A stretch of 64,000 nt of DNA from Eonycteris spelaea (taxonomy: Eukaryota; Chordata; Mammalia; Chiroptera; Pteropodidae). The notes under the pieces were generated by a model. The model saw only the letters and a list, made by a program, of their open reading frames with translations. It made no database searches and was not told where the DNA came from. This document shows, one piece after another, positions 36,001 to 47,757 of the stretch. The number at the start of each line of letters is the position of its first letter. Positions within the stretch are counted from its first letter, which is position 1. The stretch is taken from positions 1,740,501-1,804,500 of the forward strand of contig PUFA01000171.1 of the NCBI GenBank assembly GCA_003508835.1, in the 5' to 3' direction. Both the position numbers and the translations under genes were made by a program.

Positions 36001-39000
36001 GAAAATATCTGAAAGGACATAAATGCTATCAGCGCCTACCTTTGGGGAATAGATTTGAGTGGGAGGGGCTTATTTTTTTACATCATACAGTTCTGTTCTT
36101 TGATTTATTTTTAAGGATGTATTACTTATATCGTAAATACTTTTTAAAAAGGAAACTCATTCATGGATCAAAATACCTGTTGATATTTTTAAAACATTTG
36201 TACTGTGTAATTTTCCTATTATTGTGTTTTTCATTTTAAAATTTTATACAATAAAATAGCTGTCATTTTAAATTTATTTCTTTATATGATTGTTATCCTG
36301 TTTTACCCATTGGGAAATTGAGGCTTAGAGAAAGGGCATAGCTTACCTGATTGTAAGGCTCAGAGCTCAAATCCAAGCGCAGGTCTCTGACTGGAAAGCC
36401 TGGGCTTGAACATCACACATGGTTGGTTTAATTTCTTTTTGTGTCACTTTTGCACTTTAACTTCATTTTGTTTCCCTTTTTTTGTTGTTTCACTTTCACT
36501 TATTTTTGTTCTATTTCACATAGGTCTGTATGCTCTGCTCTGTAGGCTATCATCTTTTTTCTTGCCATCGATCAGAAAAAACCTGTCGAAGATGGATGGC
36601 ATTAGATTATGCAGGAATTTCTATTGGAATACTGGGCTGCTATGTCTCCGGAGTATTTTATGCATTTTATTGTAATAATGTAAGTAACTTAAAATATTTT
36701 TCATTCTACTTTTCATATAGATCTTGGATTTTCTTGCTTGGCTTCTTTGAACTTCTGATTCAAGCACATAATTAACTTATAGAAGCAGAAGAGTTTTTTG
36801 TAGAGCTTTGTCTCTACACAATACTGGAGAAAACTGTCAAAAAACTGCAGTGTAAAACTAGCAAAGAAAAAAATCATCAATTTGTTTTGAATGTAATAGT
36901 AATATTAATTGTAGCCACTTGCACATGAGCCATTTGCTTTTTAGGCCTAATTAGTTTGGAACATAAGCATGTAATTAAATATATATGCAATTAAGTTGTT
37001 ATGAATTGATTTGATTTTGGTAGTTAAAATCAATTCATGTCTGCTCATCTTTCATAACTTGCTCGTTTTGCATGAAACTGTTCACATCTTTTAAAAAAAT
37101 TAGAGGGAACATGCTAATAACTAGGAATTTAGTGAATATAGTCATGTAATACTTGAATTCTTTTGCTTATCTTATTTCTCTGAAACTATTTTCTGTTTAC
37201 CTCTCTAAACATATCAAATAATCATATTAGACAGTTTTTATAAATCTTCAGAAAAACTTGAAATCCAGGGTAAAGAGAAGAGAGAACTACTAAAGCTAAT
37301 GTAGTCCATGATCATTTAAAGGAAAAATTGTTTTTTTCTCTCTTGTATCTAAATATTTCCAAATAATCAATTGCTATAGTGGCTCTTTACCTTTTAAGGA
37401 ACACAGGCTGCTTTGAGAATAAGATTATAAACTATGGACCCTCCATATGGGCACTACTATACAACAAACAATTTGACATATGATTTCAAGATGCTAAGAT
37501 CCCCACAGAAGTCCTTGGAGCCCAGGTTAAGAACTGTCCTCCGAGGTGAACACTTTTGAGCTTCAAGACCAGCTTTTCAGCTGCTCATTTAGATACCACA
37601 ATATTCTATAAGCCCTTCAAATCTAATTTATTTTTAAATGAACTTTTTTAGCCTCCTTTCCCCTCACCCCCATTTTCTTCCCCCAGCATGTACATGCAGG
37701 CACACACACACAAACACACACAACACATACAGATCATCTTTGAGTATTTGTTCCATCAATAGAACCATGTGTGTAGCCTTTCATACTAGCAACAGTCAAG
37801 CCATCCTCTACTGCCCTCTCACACATCCAGTCAGCCATTAAGACTAGTTTATTTCAAAAATGCCTTCTGGTTCGGTGTTCACATCCATCTTCCTTATTCA
37901 ATAAGAATCCAAGCCCCTGCTCTCTCTTTGAATCAGACATTTAATACCTTCTAGCTGTCTTCCTGCCACCTCATTCTTTTCTACATTGATGTCAGAGTTA
38001 TCTTTCCAATAAGCCAGTTTGAAAAACCGATGTCATTCCCTTCTTAAAGAACTCTGCTATTCCTCCAGTGCCAAAATGGTAAATTACGTTCCAAATACTT
38101 TGCCCAGCAGTACATCTTTCATCCTCCCTTCTCAGAACTTCCCTGGTGCAGGTGCTGGGTTTTTTTTTTCTTTTCGTTGAGAGCTCCCTCTTCCCACAAA
38201 TGTTATGTATTTCTTAAGACCCAGCTCAGATGTCTTCTCCTATGTGAAACATTTTTTAGCTGCTCCAGGAAACATTAATGCTCTTTTTCTGTGGTTCTAC
38301 AACAGTCTATTAATAATGCAGTTACAGTACTTATCATTAGATTATAATCATTTGTTTACATGTCTGCCCCTCCCATAGTCTGTGAGCTCACCCACTGGGT
38401 GAATCATGTCATAGTCATCTTTGTTTCTACAGGACTAAAATTATCTGTGACATATAATAGTACTCAAATGCTTTTTATTATAAACCTGGTTTCTTACCAG
38501 CCCACTTTGGAATTCGGTTTGTCATCCTGAGAAACCTAAAAGTTGTATGGAACATGCATTTTTTTAAGGAAGGAAGGTAATCATGTTTGTAATGAAAATA
38601 CCAAGTAGAGTTTGGAATGTGTACTATAGAAGCCAAAATTACTTTTTTCTTTCCCTATTGTTAATAAACTTTGATTTCCTTCCATTCTAGTATTGGCGTC
38701 AAGTGTACTTGATCACAGTGCTCGCTATGATCCTGGCAGTGTTCTTTGCGCAGATCCATCCCAATTACCTCACACAGCAGTGGCAGAGGCTCCGTTCTAT
38801 CATCTTTTGCTCTGTTTCGGGATACGGAGTGATTCCTGCTCTTCATTGGGTTTGGCTCAACGGAGGAGTCAGTGCTCCTATTGTACAGGTAGGTTGAGTG
38901 TTGTCCATATTTTTCACATTTTTTTGTGTCCCTTCAGTTTTATCCCTTTTGGGTGAAGTAGTAAAATCAAGCCAACTGGGTGGGTCTTTGTCATTTGATA

Positions 39001-40027
39001 GCATATCGATAAGTGCATATTAATGCCATAATTTTCACACCTATATTAATAAGCATACATTGCAGGAATAGAAGCTAAGTATAACTACCATTTTCTTCTG
39101 AGATGGCTTTCTGTGAAATAATACCTTCTTAATTCTCTTTCTGTCACCCTTAGTGTGTAAGTACCTAAGTCCTTATCTGTGGAGGAGGACTTACACCTCT
39201 CTAGCATTGTCAGCTGAGGCAGGGATAATGCCAGTGCTCGTGCAGGTACAGAAGTAGGAGCAGTTGGGTTTTATGTGCGTGTGTGTGGAGGACGGGGCGT
39301 TGAAAAGGATTTTTATTGGGCCAGTTGAGTTTCATGTATCTAGGCAATGTAAAAATGGAGAGAGGTTATAGAATTTAGGTTAGAGTTTGAGGCTAGTGAT
39401 AAAACTTTGAAAATCATTGTATTGGTAGTGGAGCCATGGAAGCACATTTTGCCCATTGAGGAGAATATGTCGAGAAATAAGAGCTGTTTGAGTAAGGTGT
39501 TATGGGGAACAGTTGGAGTGCATTAGGAAGAACCTCAGTGAGAGCACCACAGTGTTCTTGAGAAGAGGATTAGAGATAAGACTTATGTTCTTAGATATCC
39601 ATACACAAATGCTTTAAATATGCACTAGGAGTAAAGTTGAATTTTTAACATAAGTAAGTATGCCCAAAAACCTAGCAGAAATCATGTACGCTTGTTGGCA
39701 GTGGGAACTTCATTTGGAATATGGTGATTTCAATGCAGGTTGTATTCAAAAGAACCAGATTTTTTAGAAGAGGGGGCACTAATCGTAAGCTACATAGACT
39801 TGCATGAGTTGGCAGCAGCGTGGTGGTAAACATTTGGGTTTAAAGCTAAGGAAGTTCTGTGATCCAGTGTATTGAGTGATAGGATCTGTCTGGCCACTTT
39901 GTCAACTTCAGGACAGAGGTAATAATGCTTTCTTCCTAAGATTAGGAAATTGGGAGAAAGGTGAGACAATACTAACGAGGAACTTCATTGATCCTGATAT
40001 CTGTGAAAACTCCATTTTCCTGAAAAT

Positions 40028-40060
<33 letters not shown>

Positions 40061-43000
40061 AGGGAACTGCCACTCTAGCTTTAATTTGTACCAGAAATGA
40101 ATAACTGCTTGTTGACATAGAAGTGACTAAAATTTTAAGATGAAGTGACACATCCCTTTTAAGTTATAATAACAAAGAAAGAGAACCAGACCCATTAAAG
40201 TAGTGGATTTTAGAGAATTTCAGAAAAAAATAGGAATTTCCCCATGTTCAGAAGTCTTAAAATAGAAATAGGGCTTAGGAGATAGTGGTTCTCAAAGTAG
40301 AGAAGCAAAGGGAGACTTCTGGAGAAATTCTCCCATCAACTCTAAATTTTAAAAGATGGAAAGAACAGCACTTAACCAAAGAGGAAAAGTTCCAGACGGG
40401 CTAATCCTGAGGGTAGGGTGGAGTTGTGTGTGTCCCAGAGGATTTGAGAAATTTGAGGATTAGTCGGAGAATATAGGACTTAGGGAGTACTATGATAATT
40501 CTCAAATATTCGAAGAGGGAAGAAAAGTAATTTTGTCTTTATTTTTTAAATGCTCTTGGTAAATTAGGTTTATAATCAGAAATAGGAACAATATGTATAA
40601 ATTATAGGTAACTGATTTTCTAGTGCAGGGAAAAGCTTTCCAACGACCTGTAGATGGACGCCATATAGCAGTATTCAAAGGATCATTTTTCTAGGTTTGG
40701 TAGAACAGGTTTCATTATTGGGCCGAACCTCTTAGGTCTCTCCAGCCAAAAGTCCCTGGTCTTTAGTCTCTTTGCTATATACCTGAAACTAATATAATAT
40801 TGCATATTAACTGTAATTGCAAAAAAAATTTTTTAATTCAAAAACAAATGAAAATGCTATAAAATAATAATAATAATAAAAAGAGTAGTTCAGGTCCACT
40901 TTAGAATTGGCCAGAAATAGGTAGACAAACAAATGTATATCCACACACAAGGGTACATTTTGGATCCTAGAAACTATAGCTCTGATTTTTAAATTCCCAT
41001 ATGCACACCACCCATATACCTGTATTGTAGATGGGGTTGTAGACTGTAGGACCTTCAGCCTCGTAAAGATCTAGTTACTTCAGTACCCTCATTTTAGGGC
41101 ACTTTGTGTGCTCCACACCTGTGGACTGCTTCCTACAGTATTGAGAGTGAGATTTGTATTATTGGAGACTGTCAGCAAAAGCAATTCCGATTTAACAGAC
41201 TTAAATTCCACCTATAAATTCTACATCATCTAGGAATTAGATTTATAATGAATTGGAAATTCAGTCACCGTGGAAGGTCTGTAAAAAAACATTTTGCTTT
41301 TCAGGACTTTGCACCTCGTGTAATTGTGATGTATGTGATTGCTCTTCTTGCTTTCCTATTCTACATTTCCAAAGTTCCAGAACGGTACTTTCCAGGTAGG
41401 TAATTTTTAGAGTGATTTTGTTACTTTATTCTAAATATATGGTTGAGGTAATGCTTCAGGGCATCAAAACTTAGATTTATTTTTTCAATATTATCGATTA
41501 TAGAATGACTCTCCTATTCTCATATGTTATCTAAAACTTTAACTTTCAAAGAGTTTTCACAGACTTTTCCTTTTATCCTGACAATATAAATTGAGTCCAG
41601 TAGGTGAGATTACCACCATTTCTGGCTTCCTGGCACCTAGCACTAAGAAAATAATAAAAGGTAAGGGTCTTCATGTTCACAAGATATACACAAGCTAATC
41701 ATTCAAGCAAAGGACAAGTTCCCTGGTTCTTTAGTCCAGAGAAAAATTTTCTGACAGAAAATAACAAAGAGGTCACTGGGTAGAGTGAATGGTGTTCTCC
41801 AAAACATGTACTTGCTTGTTTAGGAGTCAGACTGCTTGGATTCAAGCCCTGCATTGAATCCAGTTTATTTTGCTACATGAGCAAAATAAATTACTCAAGC
41901 TTTCTTAGCTCCAGTTTCCTTACCTGAAACGTGGAGATTATCCTTTCTCTCTGGAGTTATTGTGAGGATTAGATGAGAGAATGCACATAAAACACTCAGC
42001 ACAGTTCCTCACAAGTAGTTGAGCATTCGATAAATGTTAGCAATTATTATTGTAATGATGTCCCTCAACCTTAGTTCCAGAAATGAAATATGTGGTTTCA
42101 TAAGAGACAAGGTGATACAAGTCCAGTTGAGCTTTGGCGTGAGTCAAGAATGACGAGTACATAAAGTATGATTTTTCAGTTTGTGAAGCCAAAAGTAGGG
42201 GAGTAGTTTAAATTCAAACTTTAGACTTGTTCCTCCTTTCTCCTGGATTAAGAATCACTTCCACAGTGAATTGAAGATAGGATTGTGTCACTCAGCATGT
42301 GTGTTGGAGAAGAAAGGATGAGAAACCCTGGTGCAGAGCATGAATAGCCCCTGAGAACCTCAGGCATTCCTGTGTGCACTGGGTTTACACTGAATTTTAA
42401 TGAGACTGGAATACAAAGAAGAACCGGAGTGTAGACTGTAGGGTTCAGGAACATAACTAGGACATGTCCCTGAATTGAAGATCACTTATCCTCCAGGCAG
42501 GGCCAGAATTTTCTTAAGAAAACAGTTTTAGTAAATATTTTTCTACCACTTTATAGATTAAAAAAAAAATTGTTTTCTCTTCATCACTGACACATATAGA
42601 ATATTAAACCATGAAAGTTCTCATGTCTTTAGGCCTTAATACATTTAGAGTTCCCAGTTGTGTAATATAGGACACATAAATGGTCAAATGTTACAAAACT
42701 TAGCTTTTCTGCAAGATCAATTTGACATAAAATGTGCCCCATGTAGCTGAATGTGTGGTGGAGTACAGTTACCTTTGAACAGTGTCAACATGGAGACCAT
42801 GAAAAGTGAAGTCTTTACTGATAAAAGTGATAGTCTCAGATGTTCATGAACAAATGGCTTAAAAACTTCTGGCCAGTCCTCACTTAGGACCTGGCATTTG
42901 TGGTGAAATGGTGGTGAATACTCTAAAATCAGAAAACTTAAACCTATGAACTTACTTTAAGGTCAGATTAAATTTTTAAAAATATATAAACATCACAATG

Positions 43001-44089
43001 ATATTTGATGAGTCCAAGGATCCCCCAGATGTCCATGGACAGAATTAAGTGGATACTTGTAATGAAATGTAATCAATTTTCTTTGTAATCCTGTGTATTT
43101 TAGATTGTTAAAAATGAGTCTGTGAGCTTCACTAGACTATCAGAGGGGTCTGTGGCACACACACAAACAGCTAAGAACCCCTGCAGAAGGAATTTGTTGA
43201 CTGATACTTTAAAACCTACATGCTATACTGATTATTATTCTTGGTGAGAACAAAGAGAGGTTAGAAATTTTACATGACCGTAGAAGCTCCATGAGTAAGA
43301 AAGAAGTTATTTACATTTAAATTTCTATATTTCTGCATTTCCTTATTTTTCAAGAAGCTTCCCACGTTATTTAACTTTTAACACAAAGAGAAATTAAATA
43401 GTTCTCTTAAGTCATATATGAACTATGAACTAATCAACCTTAACCCATTACTAATTACTTGTTGCAGGTTATTTCATTAGTCTAATAGCACAAGATTCAG
43501 GTCTCAGTTTTCTCCTTACACACATGGTTGAAATAAAAAGTGCTTCTAGCAGACTTATATCCAAACACAACAGTGTATCTGCTTCCAGTTAGCTCACTCC
43601 ATGATTTATAGCATTTTTTTCACCAGATATATAAGTTTGGACGTGGGTGAATAGGTCAAATTCCTGAAATTAATTAACCGAGTTAGATTTTGAAAACGCA
43701 CTTGGAATAATATTTCTAAATTTACTGGTGTACTTTATGAATAAAATCTTAAAATTAGAACCAAATATGAATTTATCCTTAAAAAACAGTGGGATCGAAT
43801 TAATCTCAAGTCCGTCTCCAGGTGCTCTGAAACTACCAAAATCTTTTTGCTGCTGAGCCATAGTCTAAGGCCAAGATAGAAATGTATTTTCATTTTAATA
43901 TCAAAATATTACAACCAGTATTCTTTTCTCTCTACCTTACTTTTCAGGACAACTAAACTACCTCGGATCAAGCCACCAAATCTGGCACATCCTTGCAGTA
44001 GTGATGTTATATTGGTGGCATCAGTCAACAGTGTATGTTATGCAGTATAGACATAGCAAGCCTTGTCCCGACTATGTTTCCATTTGTGA
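28555..44089 (+). CDS. PAQR3: PAQR3 (RKTG), progestin/adipoQ receptor family member 3; frame disrupted in exon 2
   Basis: Golgi seven-pass membrane protein. Known roles: it sequesters RAF1 at the Golgi and damps ERK signalling, and tethers SCAP/SREBP. Six coding exons: 28,555-28,739; 31,955-32,118; 36,524-36,679; 38,691-38,888; 41,305-41,395; 43,948-44,089, all with GT-AG introns. Start ATG has A at -3. Family marks: NETVNIWSH after the ~70-residue cytosolic N-terminus, LDYAGIS in exon 3 and SHQIWH in exon 6, the latter supplying His274 and His278 of the expected HxxxH metal site. Corrected for indels the product would be 311 residues, the human length. As written it is broken: one extra A at 32,077-32,079 shifts frame after residue 103, giving a 166-residue product stopping at 36,673-36,675. 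A base is also missing near 44,079, so the usual stop at 44,087-44,089 is out of frame. Identity is certain; integrity is not. Confidence 0.96.
30040..30295 (+). repeat. MIR SINE with embedded (CAA)n
   Basis: MIR order 'gtgctttagaacttgggctg', 'gatctgccacttaaaagcta', 'taacctctctgagccttatt', 'taagattaaatgaggccctg', split by a CAA run at 30,064-30,097. Confidence 0.8.
30064..30097. repeat. (CAA)n microsatellite
   Basis: About ten consecutive caa units, then aaacaaaa. Candidate polymorphic marker. Confidence 0.9.
31075..31175 (-). repeat. MIR/L2-like fragment (antisense)
   Basis: 'ttttatagatgaagaaactg' followed by 'agagaggttaaatgcttat', as in antisense MIR. Confidence 0.65.
31955..32118 (+). 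CDS. PAQR3: PAQR3 coding exon 2, carries a +1 frameshift
   Basis: Acceptor ttttccag, donor gtaagt. The 5' part, in frame with exon 1, reads SLFILSNETVNIWSHLLGFF and on to SASASRE. The 3' part reads DFVICSICLFCFQ only in the next phase. The exon is 164 bases, whereas exons 1 and 3 require a length of 3n+1, such as 163. The extra base is one A in 'agagaaagatttt'. Confidence 0.95.
33950..34290 (-). repeat. L2-derived sequence (antisense)
   Basis: 'cagttcaacaaatattttt', 'actaagctagtgctgaac' followed by purine-rich L2-type sequence. Confidence 0.5.
35130..35690 (+). repeat. L2 LINE 3' region
   Basis: Sense L2 order: 'gatccagctcaggtggcagc', 'ccttctgagaagcttttcct', 'tcattgtgctctgcaccgac', ending 'tttggatccccagtgtatga' and 'agcaagtatttag'. 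Confidence 0.7.
36290..36420 (-). repeat. MIR SINE (antisense)
   Basis: 'attgggaaattgaggcttag', 'agagctcaaatccaagcgca', 'aaagcctgggcttgaacatc'. Confidence 0.65.
36524..36679 (+). CDS. PAQR3: PAQR3 coding exon 3
   Basis: 156 bases (52 codons), residues 117-168 of the canonical product, including MLCSVGYHLFSCHRSEKTC and WMALDYAGISIG. Asp144 in LDYAG is the conserved PAQR/hemolysin-III aspartate. In the frame that actually arrives from exon 2 a TAA occurs at 36,673-36,675. Confidence 0.96.
37395..37535. repeat. Possible hAT-like (MER-type) fragment
   Basis: 'aaactatggaccctccatat' and 'ccacagaagtccttggagcc' ending in 'aggttaagaactgtcc', resembling the 'aagaacccctg' end of small Charlie elements. 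Confidence 0.4.
37870..38470 (+). repeat. L2 LINE 3' region
   Basis: Sense L2 order over 600 bases: 'cttcttaaagaactctgcta', 'ttaagacccagctcagatgt', 'tgtctgcccctcccatagtc', 'tgtgagctcacccactggg', 'tactcaaatgctttt'. Confidence 0.75.
38691..38888 (+). CDS. PAQR3: PAQR3 coding exon 4
   Basis: 198 bases (66 codons), residues 169-234. Begins YWRQVYLITVLAMILAVFFA and ends near GGVSAPIVQ. It contains hydrophobic transmembrane segments. Acceptor ccattctag, donor gtaggt. Confidence 0.96.
40032..40059. repeat. Poly(A) tract of 28
   Basis: Uninterrupted A run. It may be the tail of a retroposon, but no body or flanking duplication could be matched. Confidence 0.85.
40774..40994 (+). repeat. Dispersed repeat: L1-type tail plus shared 3' sequence, copy A
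   Basis: Begins 'acctgaaactaatataatat', the terminal L1 motif, and continues about 140 bases past it ('tggccagaaataggtagaca', 'acaagggtacattttggatc'). The whole unit recurs in the same orientation at 59,111-59,311. Confidence 0.8.
41305..41395 (+). CDS. PAQR3: PAQR3 coding exon 5
   Basis: 91 bases, residues 235-264 plus one base of codon 265: DFAPRVIVMYVIALLAFLFY and then KVPERYFP. Acceptor cttttcag, donor gtaggt. Confidence 0.96.
41815..42055 (+). repeat. MIR SINE, near full length
   Basis: 'ggagtcagactgcttggatt', 'agctccagtttccttacctg', 'attgtgaggattagatgaga', 'gcattcgataaatgttagca'. Confidence 0.85.
42990..43190. repeat. hAT-like (Charlie group) fragment
   Basis: 'tttgtaatcctgtgtatttt', 'tctgtgagcttcactagact', 'gaggggtctgtggcacacac' ending 'aagaacccctgcag'. 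Confidence 0.6.
43948..44089 (+). CDS. PAQR3: PAQR3 terminal coding exon, altered C-terminus
   Basis: Encodes residues 265 to the end: GQLNYLGSSHQIWHILAVVM followed by YWWHQSTVYVMQYRHSKPCP and DYVS. The known human C-terminus is VSHL. Here 'gtttccatttgtga' appears to lack one base relative to VSHL-stop, so TGA at 44,087-44,089 is out of frame and translation would continue to TAA at 44,163-44,165, adding about 25 residues. Confidence 0.93.
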
Positions 44090-46608
44090 ATTCAGGTACG
44101 GCCACCTGACTTATTCAGTTGTAAAGCAATATGTAATGGGGAGTTGTATACCCCAACATTTCTAAGATTCTCGTTAGTTTTCCTTTTTTCCTCTTGTTTA
44201 ATATATCATGAGTAATACTTTATAAAAATGGAAAATGAGCTAGGAAAGTTTGGGCATCTGCTTTACAGGCCCTTTTAAAAACCACTAATTTGCTGCTTGT
44301 ACAGAAAGTGAATTCATTGGCATTCAGAAGAATCATCCAAAGAACAATGAATGTGAAACCAGTGTAGAAATAGTATTCATTTTACTTAACACCAGCTTAA
44401 TTTCCTTAGGAAGGGCTCACCTCCATTATAAAATGGAGTCATTTTGTGTGATTACTTTAATAGAAAATATTTACAGTGGATGAGCAAGTTCAAGTGCCTA
44501 ATCAAGGTGAGGGTTATGATATAGCCTGTGCTTAACGCAAGTTAGGATAGTGATTTCGAATCATCACTAGCCTTTAAATACATGGTTTGTGAGAAACTGG
44601 CACGTATTTCCTTTCGCTGTAGGTTCCCTTCTCCCTAGGAACACTGGTTTTGTAGTTTGCCGAACAAGGACTTTAAGCCTCTTCTCCTTTGAGAGAGGAG
44701 TTGAGAAGAGGAAAAGAACTTGCGCTGTCATTTCCCATCAGATAAGAATCACATGAAAAACTGATTACACGATCAGGTGACAGTTTTGTGGTCTAATAAC
44801 CAATTAGCCGTTTAAGCTTTTTAATTTCAGATAATATTTAAATCCATATAGTAACTGAACTCTTGCCAGTGGGTTGCAGATTTTTGGTTCCAAGATTCCT
44901 ACGGCAGCAGAGCTTTCACCTCTCTGAATGTGGAGTCCTGAATGTCCCGACGATGGGGGTTCCCAGCTACATCGGTGCTACAAGGCCATAGAATCCAGAT
45001 GGCCAGTTTTGACCCTGAAATGTACCTTAAGCCTTAGAACAAAGTTGTGCAAATGCCCCATTTGATGACGGATTATTCATCTGTGCTCTGGTTCTTCTCT
45101 GTGTACGCATGTGTTAGCATCATAATGATGTCAGAAATTGATATATACTAAGATTTGGTCCTAAAACATTAAATTGGCTTTTTATTACATATAGGTAAAA
45201 AGTAGATCTCAGTGACCTATATCATACAGTAACACTCTTGTTCTTTGTCTTTTTCATATGCATAAATTAATTTCCTTAAAGCAGCCATTCATAAAAATAT
45301 TTTATTAGAATATAAAATATTATCCAAGTTTCTTAATGGGTTGATAGGAGCTGCTTTAAATACTGGTATATCTTCAGAACCTTGGAATTACTAAATATCA
45401 GAAGTGTTGACTGACAGTGAAGCTTATTTCCAAAATGCCATTTGTATGTCTGATATTAGGAATGTTACTTTAATGTGCTCAGTTTATGCATCTGTAAAAT
45501 TTGGTATTTTTTAGGGTAGTGTTTTGGGAGTAAAAATTGCTGTGCCTAAGCAAGGAGAATTTTCCCCCAGTAGGCTAGGGACACACTATTTTGTACCCAT
45601 ATTATGATGGAACACTACTTTGAAAATGGCTGTTTTCTCGTAAGGCCACAAATTTGCCCGTATCCTAAGTAATAGAAGATTTTGTGTGATGATAAGGATT
45701 TATTTTTCCTAAAACATCCCTTACTGGCTTACATGATATTATTGCTTTTAAATATTTTGTTGTTTTGGCCAAACTAAGTACATTGAATATTTATAGTTAA
45801 TTTTAAAATGAAGAAGTCTAGTTATTTTAGGTCTAGTACCATATTTGTTGTCTTCTCAAAAACATATAGAACCTTAGTTTTATTTTCTTTTAATTTTAAA
45901 AATAGTCCTGGCTTTTTGTTATAGCCTGAATTAGATAAAAAGAGCATAATGTATTTAAGACTTATTTTTAATTTAAAAGGTCTGACTATAAGGAAAATTA
46001 TACCATGTAAACATTTCATTTTTTATGAAATTGTTAAATATTATAAGAAAGCTGCCCTTCCTCATTCTTATCTTTACTGTGATGTATTTATTACAGTGTA
46101 GGGAATGAATGAATGTGGATTGCTGTCATTTAAACACTTCTGTATATCAGCATTTATTGACCACCTACTGTGTGCACATCACTACTGGCAGAATGTTTAA
46201 GACATTGTTAACATTAAAGAATAACTATTTAAAAATTGCCTACAAACCTGAGCCTTGTAATACTGTATATTTAAGTTATTTTTGTTTTTATAGATCTATT
46301 AAAATAAGATTAAAAGTATATTATTCAGCTACAGTAGTAAAAAGACTGGTTTTAATTTTACCAGTGTGTAAACTATAAAAGCTCTTTACCAGCAGACTGC
46401 ATTTTAAAATTATCCATGGCTGTTTTAAATTGTCTATAGTGATTTATAAGGTTGTAGTTAACTCATCTAAGAGACAATTATCTTTCTACATAAAGGCATT
46501 TTTAAATAGCAAGATAGTGCTTGTTTTCTGTTATTACACTGAATTCATTTCTTAAGCTGCATGGCAAAATATGTATTATGTAAATAAACTGGGTTTACTA
46601 AATATATT
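44090..46608 (+). other. PAQR3: PAQR3 3' UTR (inferred)
   Basis: About 2.5 kb of AT-rich sequence from the usual stop to the poly(A) signal at 46,583-46,588. A short L2-like fragment sits at about 46,130-46,200. If the altered C-terminus is real, the UTR begins at 44,166 instead. Length is plausible for PAQR3, but the boundary is inferred. Confidence 0.65.
46583..46588 (+). terminator. PAQR3: Candidate poly(A) signal of PAQR3 (AATAAA)
   Basis: AATAAA followed by 'gtgctgcttgtcattcttt', a GU/U-rich downstream element. It is the best canonical signal after the last exon. Confidence 0.6.
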
Positions 46609-47757
46609 CAGTGCTGCTTGTCATTCTTTATAATACATAACAGCTTCAAAATCATATTTTAGAATTAGGAATGAAGATTCAGAGAATGTCTGTCACATCT
46701 TTTGACATCCTACCTGGACAAAACCAATTTGAAGACTGCGATTCACTGGCATAAAGCTGTACAACTGTCCATTTGGCAGGTACCTACCTAGAGAAGTCCT
46801 TTGCCCTGTACTAAATGTCCAGGGTCAAAGCCCACACTTCGGGATTCCTGCCAACTGCTGAGCCAAGTAGGTCCATATCCATCTGAAATTATTTCAGGTA
46901 ATTCCACCCCTGCCAAAGTGTGTGAAGAATCAGCTCGGCTAGTAGGGGAGGAGCATACTCTCTACATGCACTATCACAATAACTGTGCTTATATTAAAAA
47001 AGTACAGATGCTATTGAGGACCAACATCCCCTGAAATTCTGCACCATACTTTCTAAGTAGGGCAGGAATCCAAAACTGAAACTACCTCTGAGAGAACATT
47101 TTCAGAAGGGAGAAGGAACAGGAGTAGGGGTCACTGGTGAAAAGCCATTTTTAGAGGGCAGGAATGATAGCCACCGGGAATCTAGTCCTGCTCTGTAAAT
47201 GTGGAATCAAAAACACGACAGAACATATGTGTAATTGCAATAGTGCCGAACATCTGAAGCAAAAGTGAACTATCTTTTTAAATGCCCAACAAACTTCAAC
47301 AGTTCCTAACTTCAACATGAGAATATTGGCTATATCTTACATAGGATATTGGAGCTGGCCTTCCTTAAAAAGGGATCAGCTATTCAAAATAGCTCTAATT
47401 GCAGCATGTATTCATCTCTAAAGAAGTTAATGATAGATGAATCTGAACGGTGGTACATTCCACACTTTTTTTTATATAACATTTCTAATTTGTGATATTT
47501 TGATACTTTGTACCATTTTTTGTTAAAAGACACAAAGCCCTATTTTTCAACATAACTTTAGATAAATGTTACTACTTTAAAAAGTTCATTTATAACAAGA
47601 TGAATCTTTCCACAAGCCAGCAATCTAAAGACTCTTGTTTGGCGGAGTAATACATAAGATAATACGCATTAACACAAAGAGTCCATCAGTCCAATAAATA
47701 AGTTTACTCTTTAACTTGCCAAAGCCTCCTTTCTGACATAATCAAGGATTACACTAT
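46609..47757. other. Spacer between converging 3' ends of PAQR3 and BMP2K
   Basis: About 1.1 kb if both inferred poly(A) sites are right. No gene recognised. It may be transcribed from either side if longer 3' UTRs are used. Confidence 0.4.

Larger units (their letters stand above)
32119..36523 (+). other. PAQR3: PAQR3 intron 2
   Basis: 4.4 kb, AT-rich. Holds L2 pieces at about 33,950-34,290 and 35,130-35,690 and a MIR at 36,290-36,420. No other gene recognised. Confidence 0.85.
36680..38690 (+). other. PAQR3: PAQR3 intron 3
   Basis: 2.0 kb. Contains a decayed hAT-like fragment, a CA-rich stretch (37,697-37,726) and an L2 copy. No additional exon was seen. Confidence 0.85.
38889..41304 (+). 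other. PAQR3: PAQR3 intron 4
   Basis: 2.4 kb. Contains a run of 28 A at 40,032-40,059 and a dispersed repeat copy at 40,774-40,994. The purine-rich stretch 39,270-39,560 may be L2-derived. Confidence 0.85.
41396..43947 (+). other. PAQR3: PAQR3 intron 5
   Basis: 2.6 kb. Contains a MIR at 41,815-42,055 and a hAT-like fragment near 43,000-43,190. No exon was seen. Confidence 0.85.
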
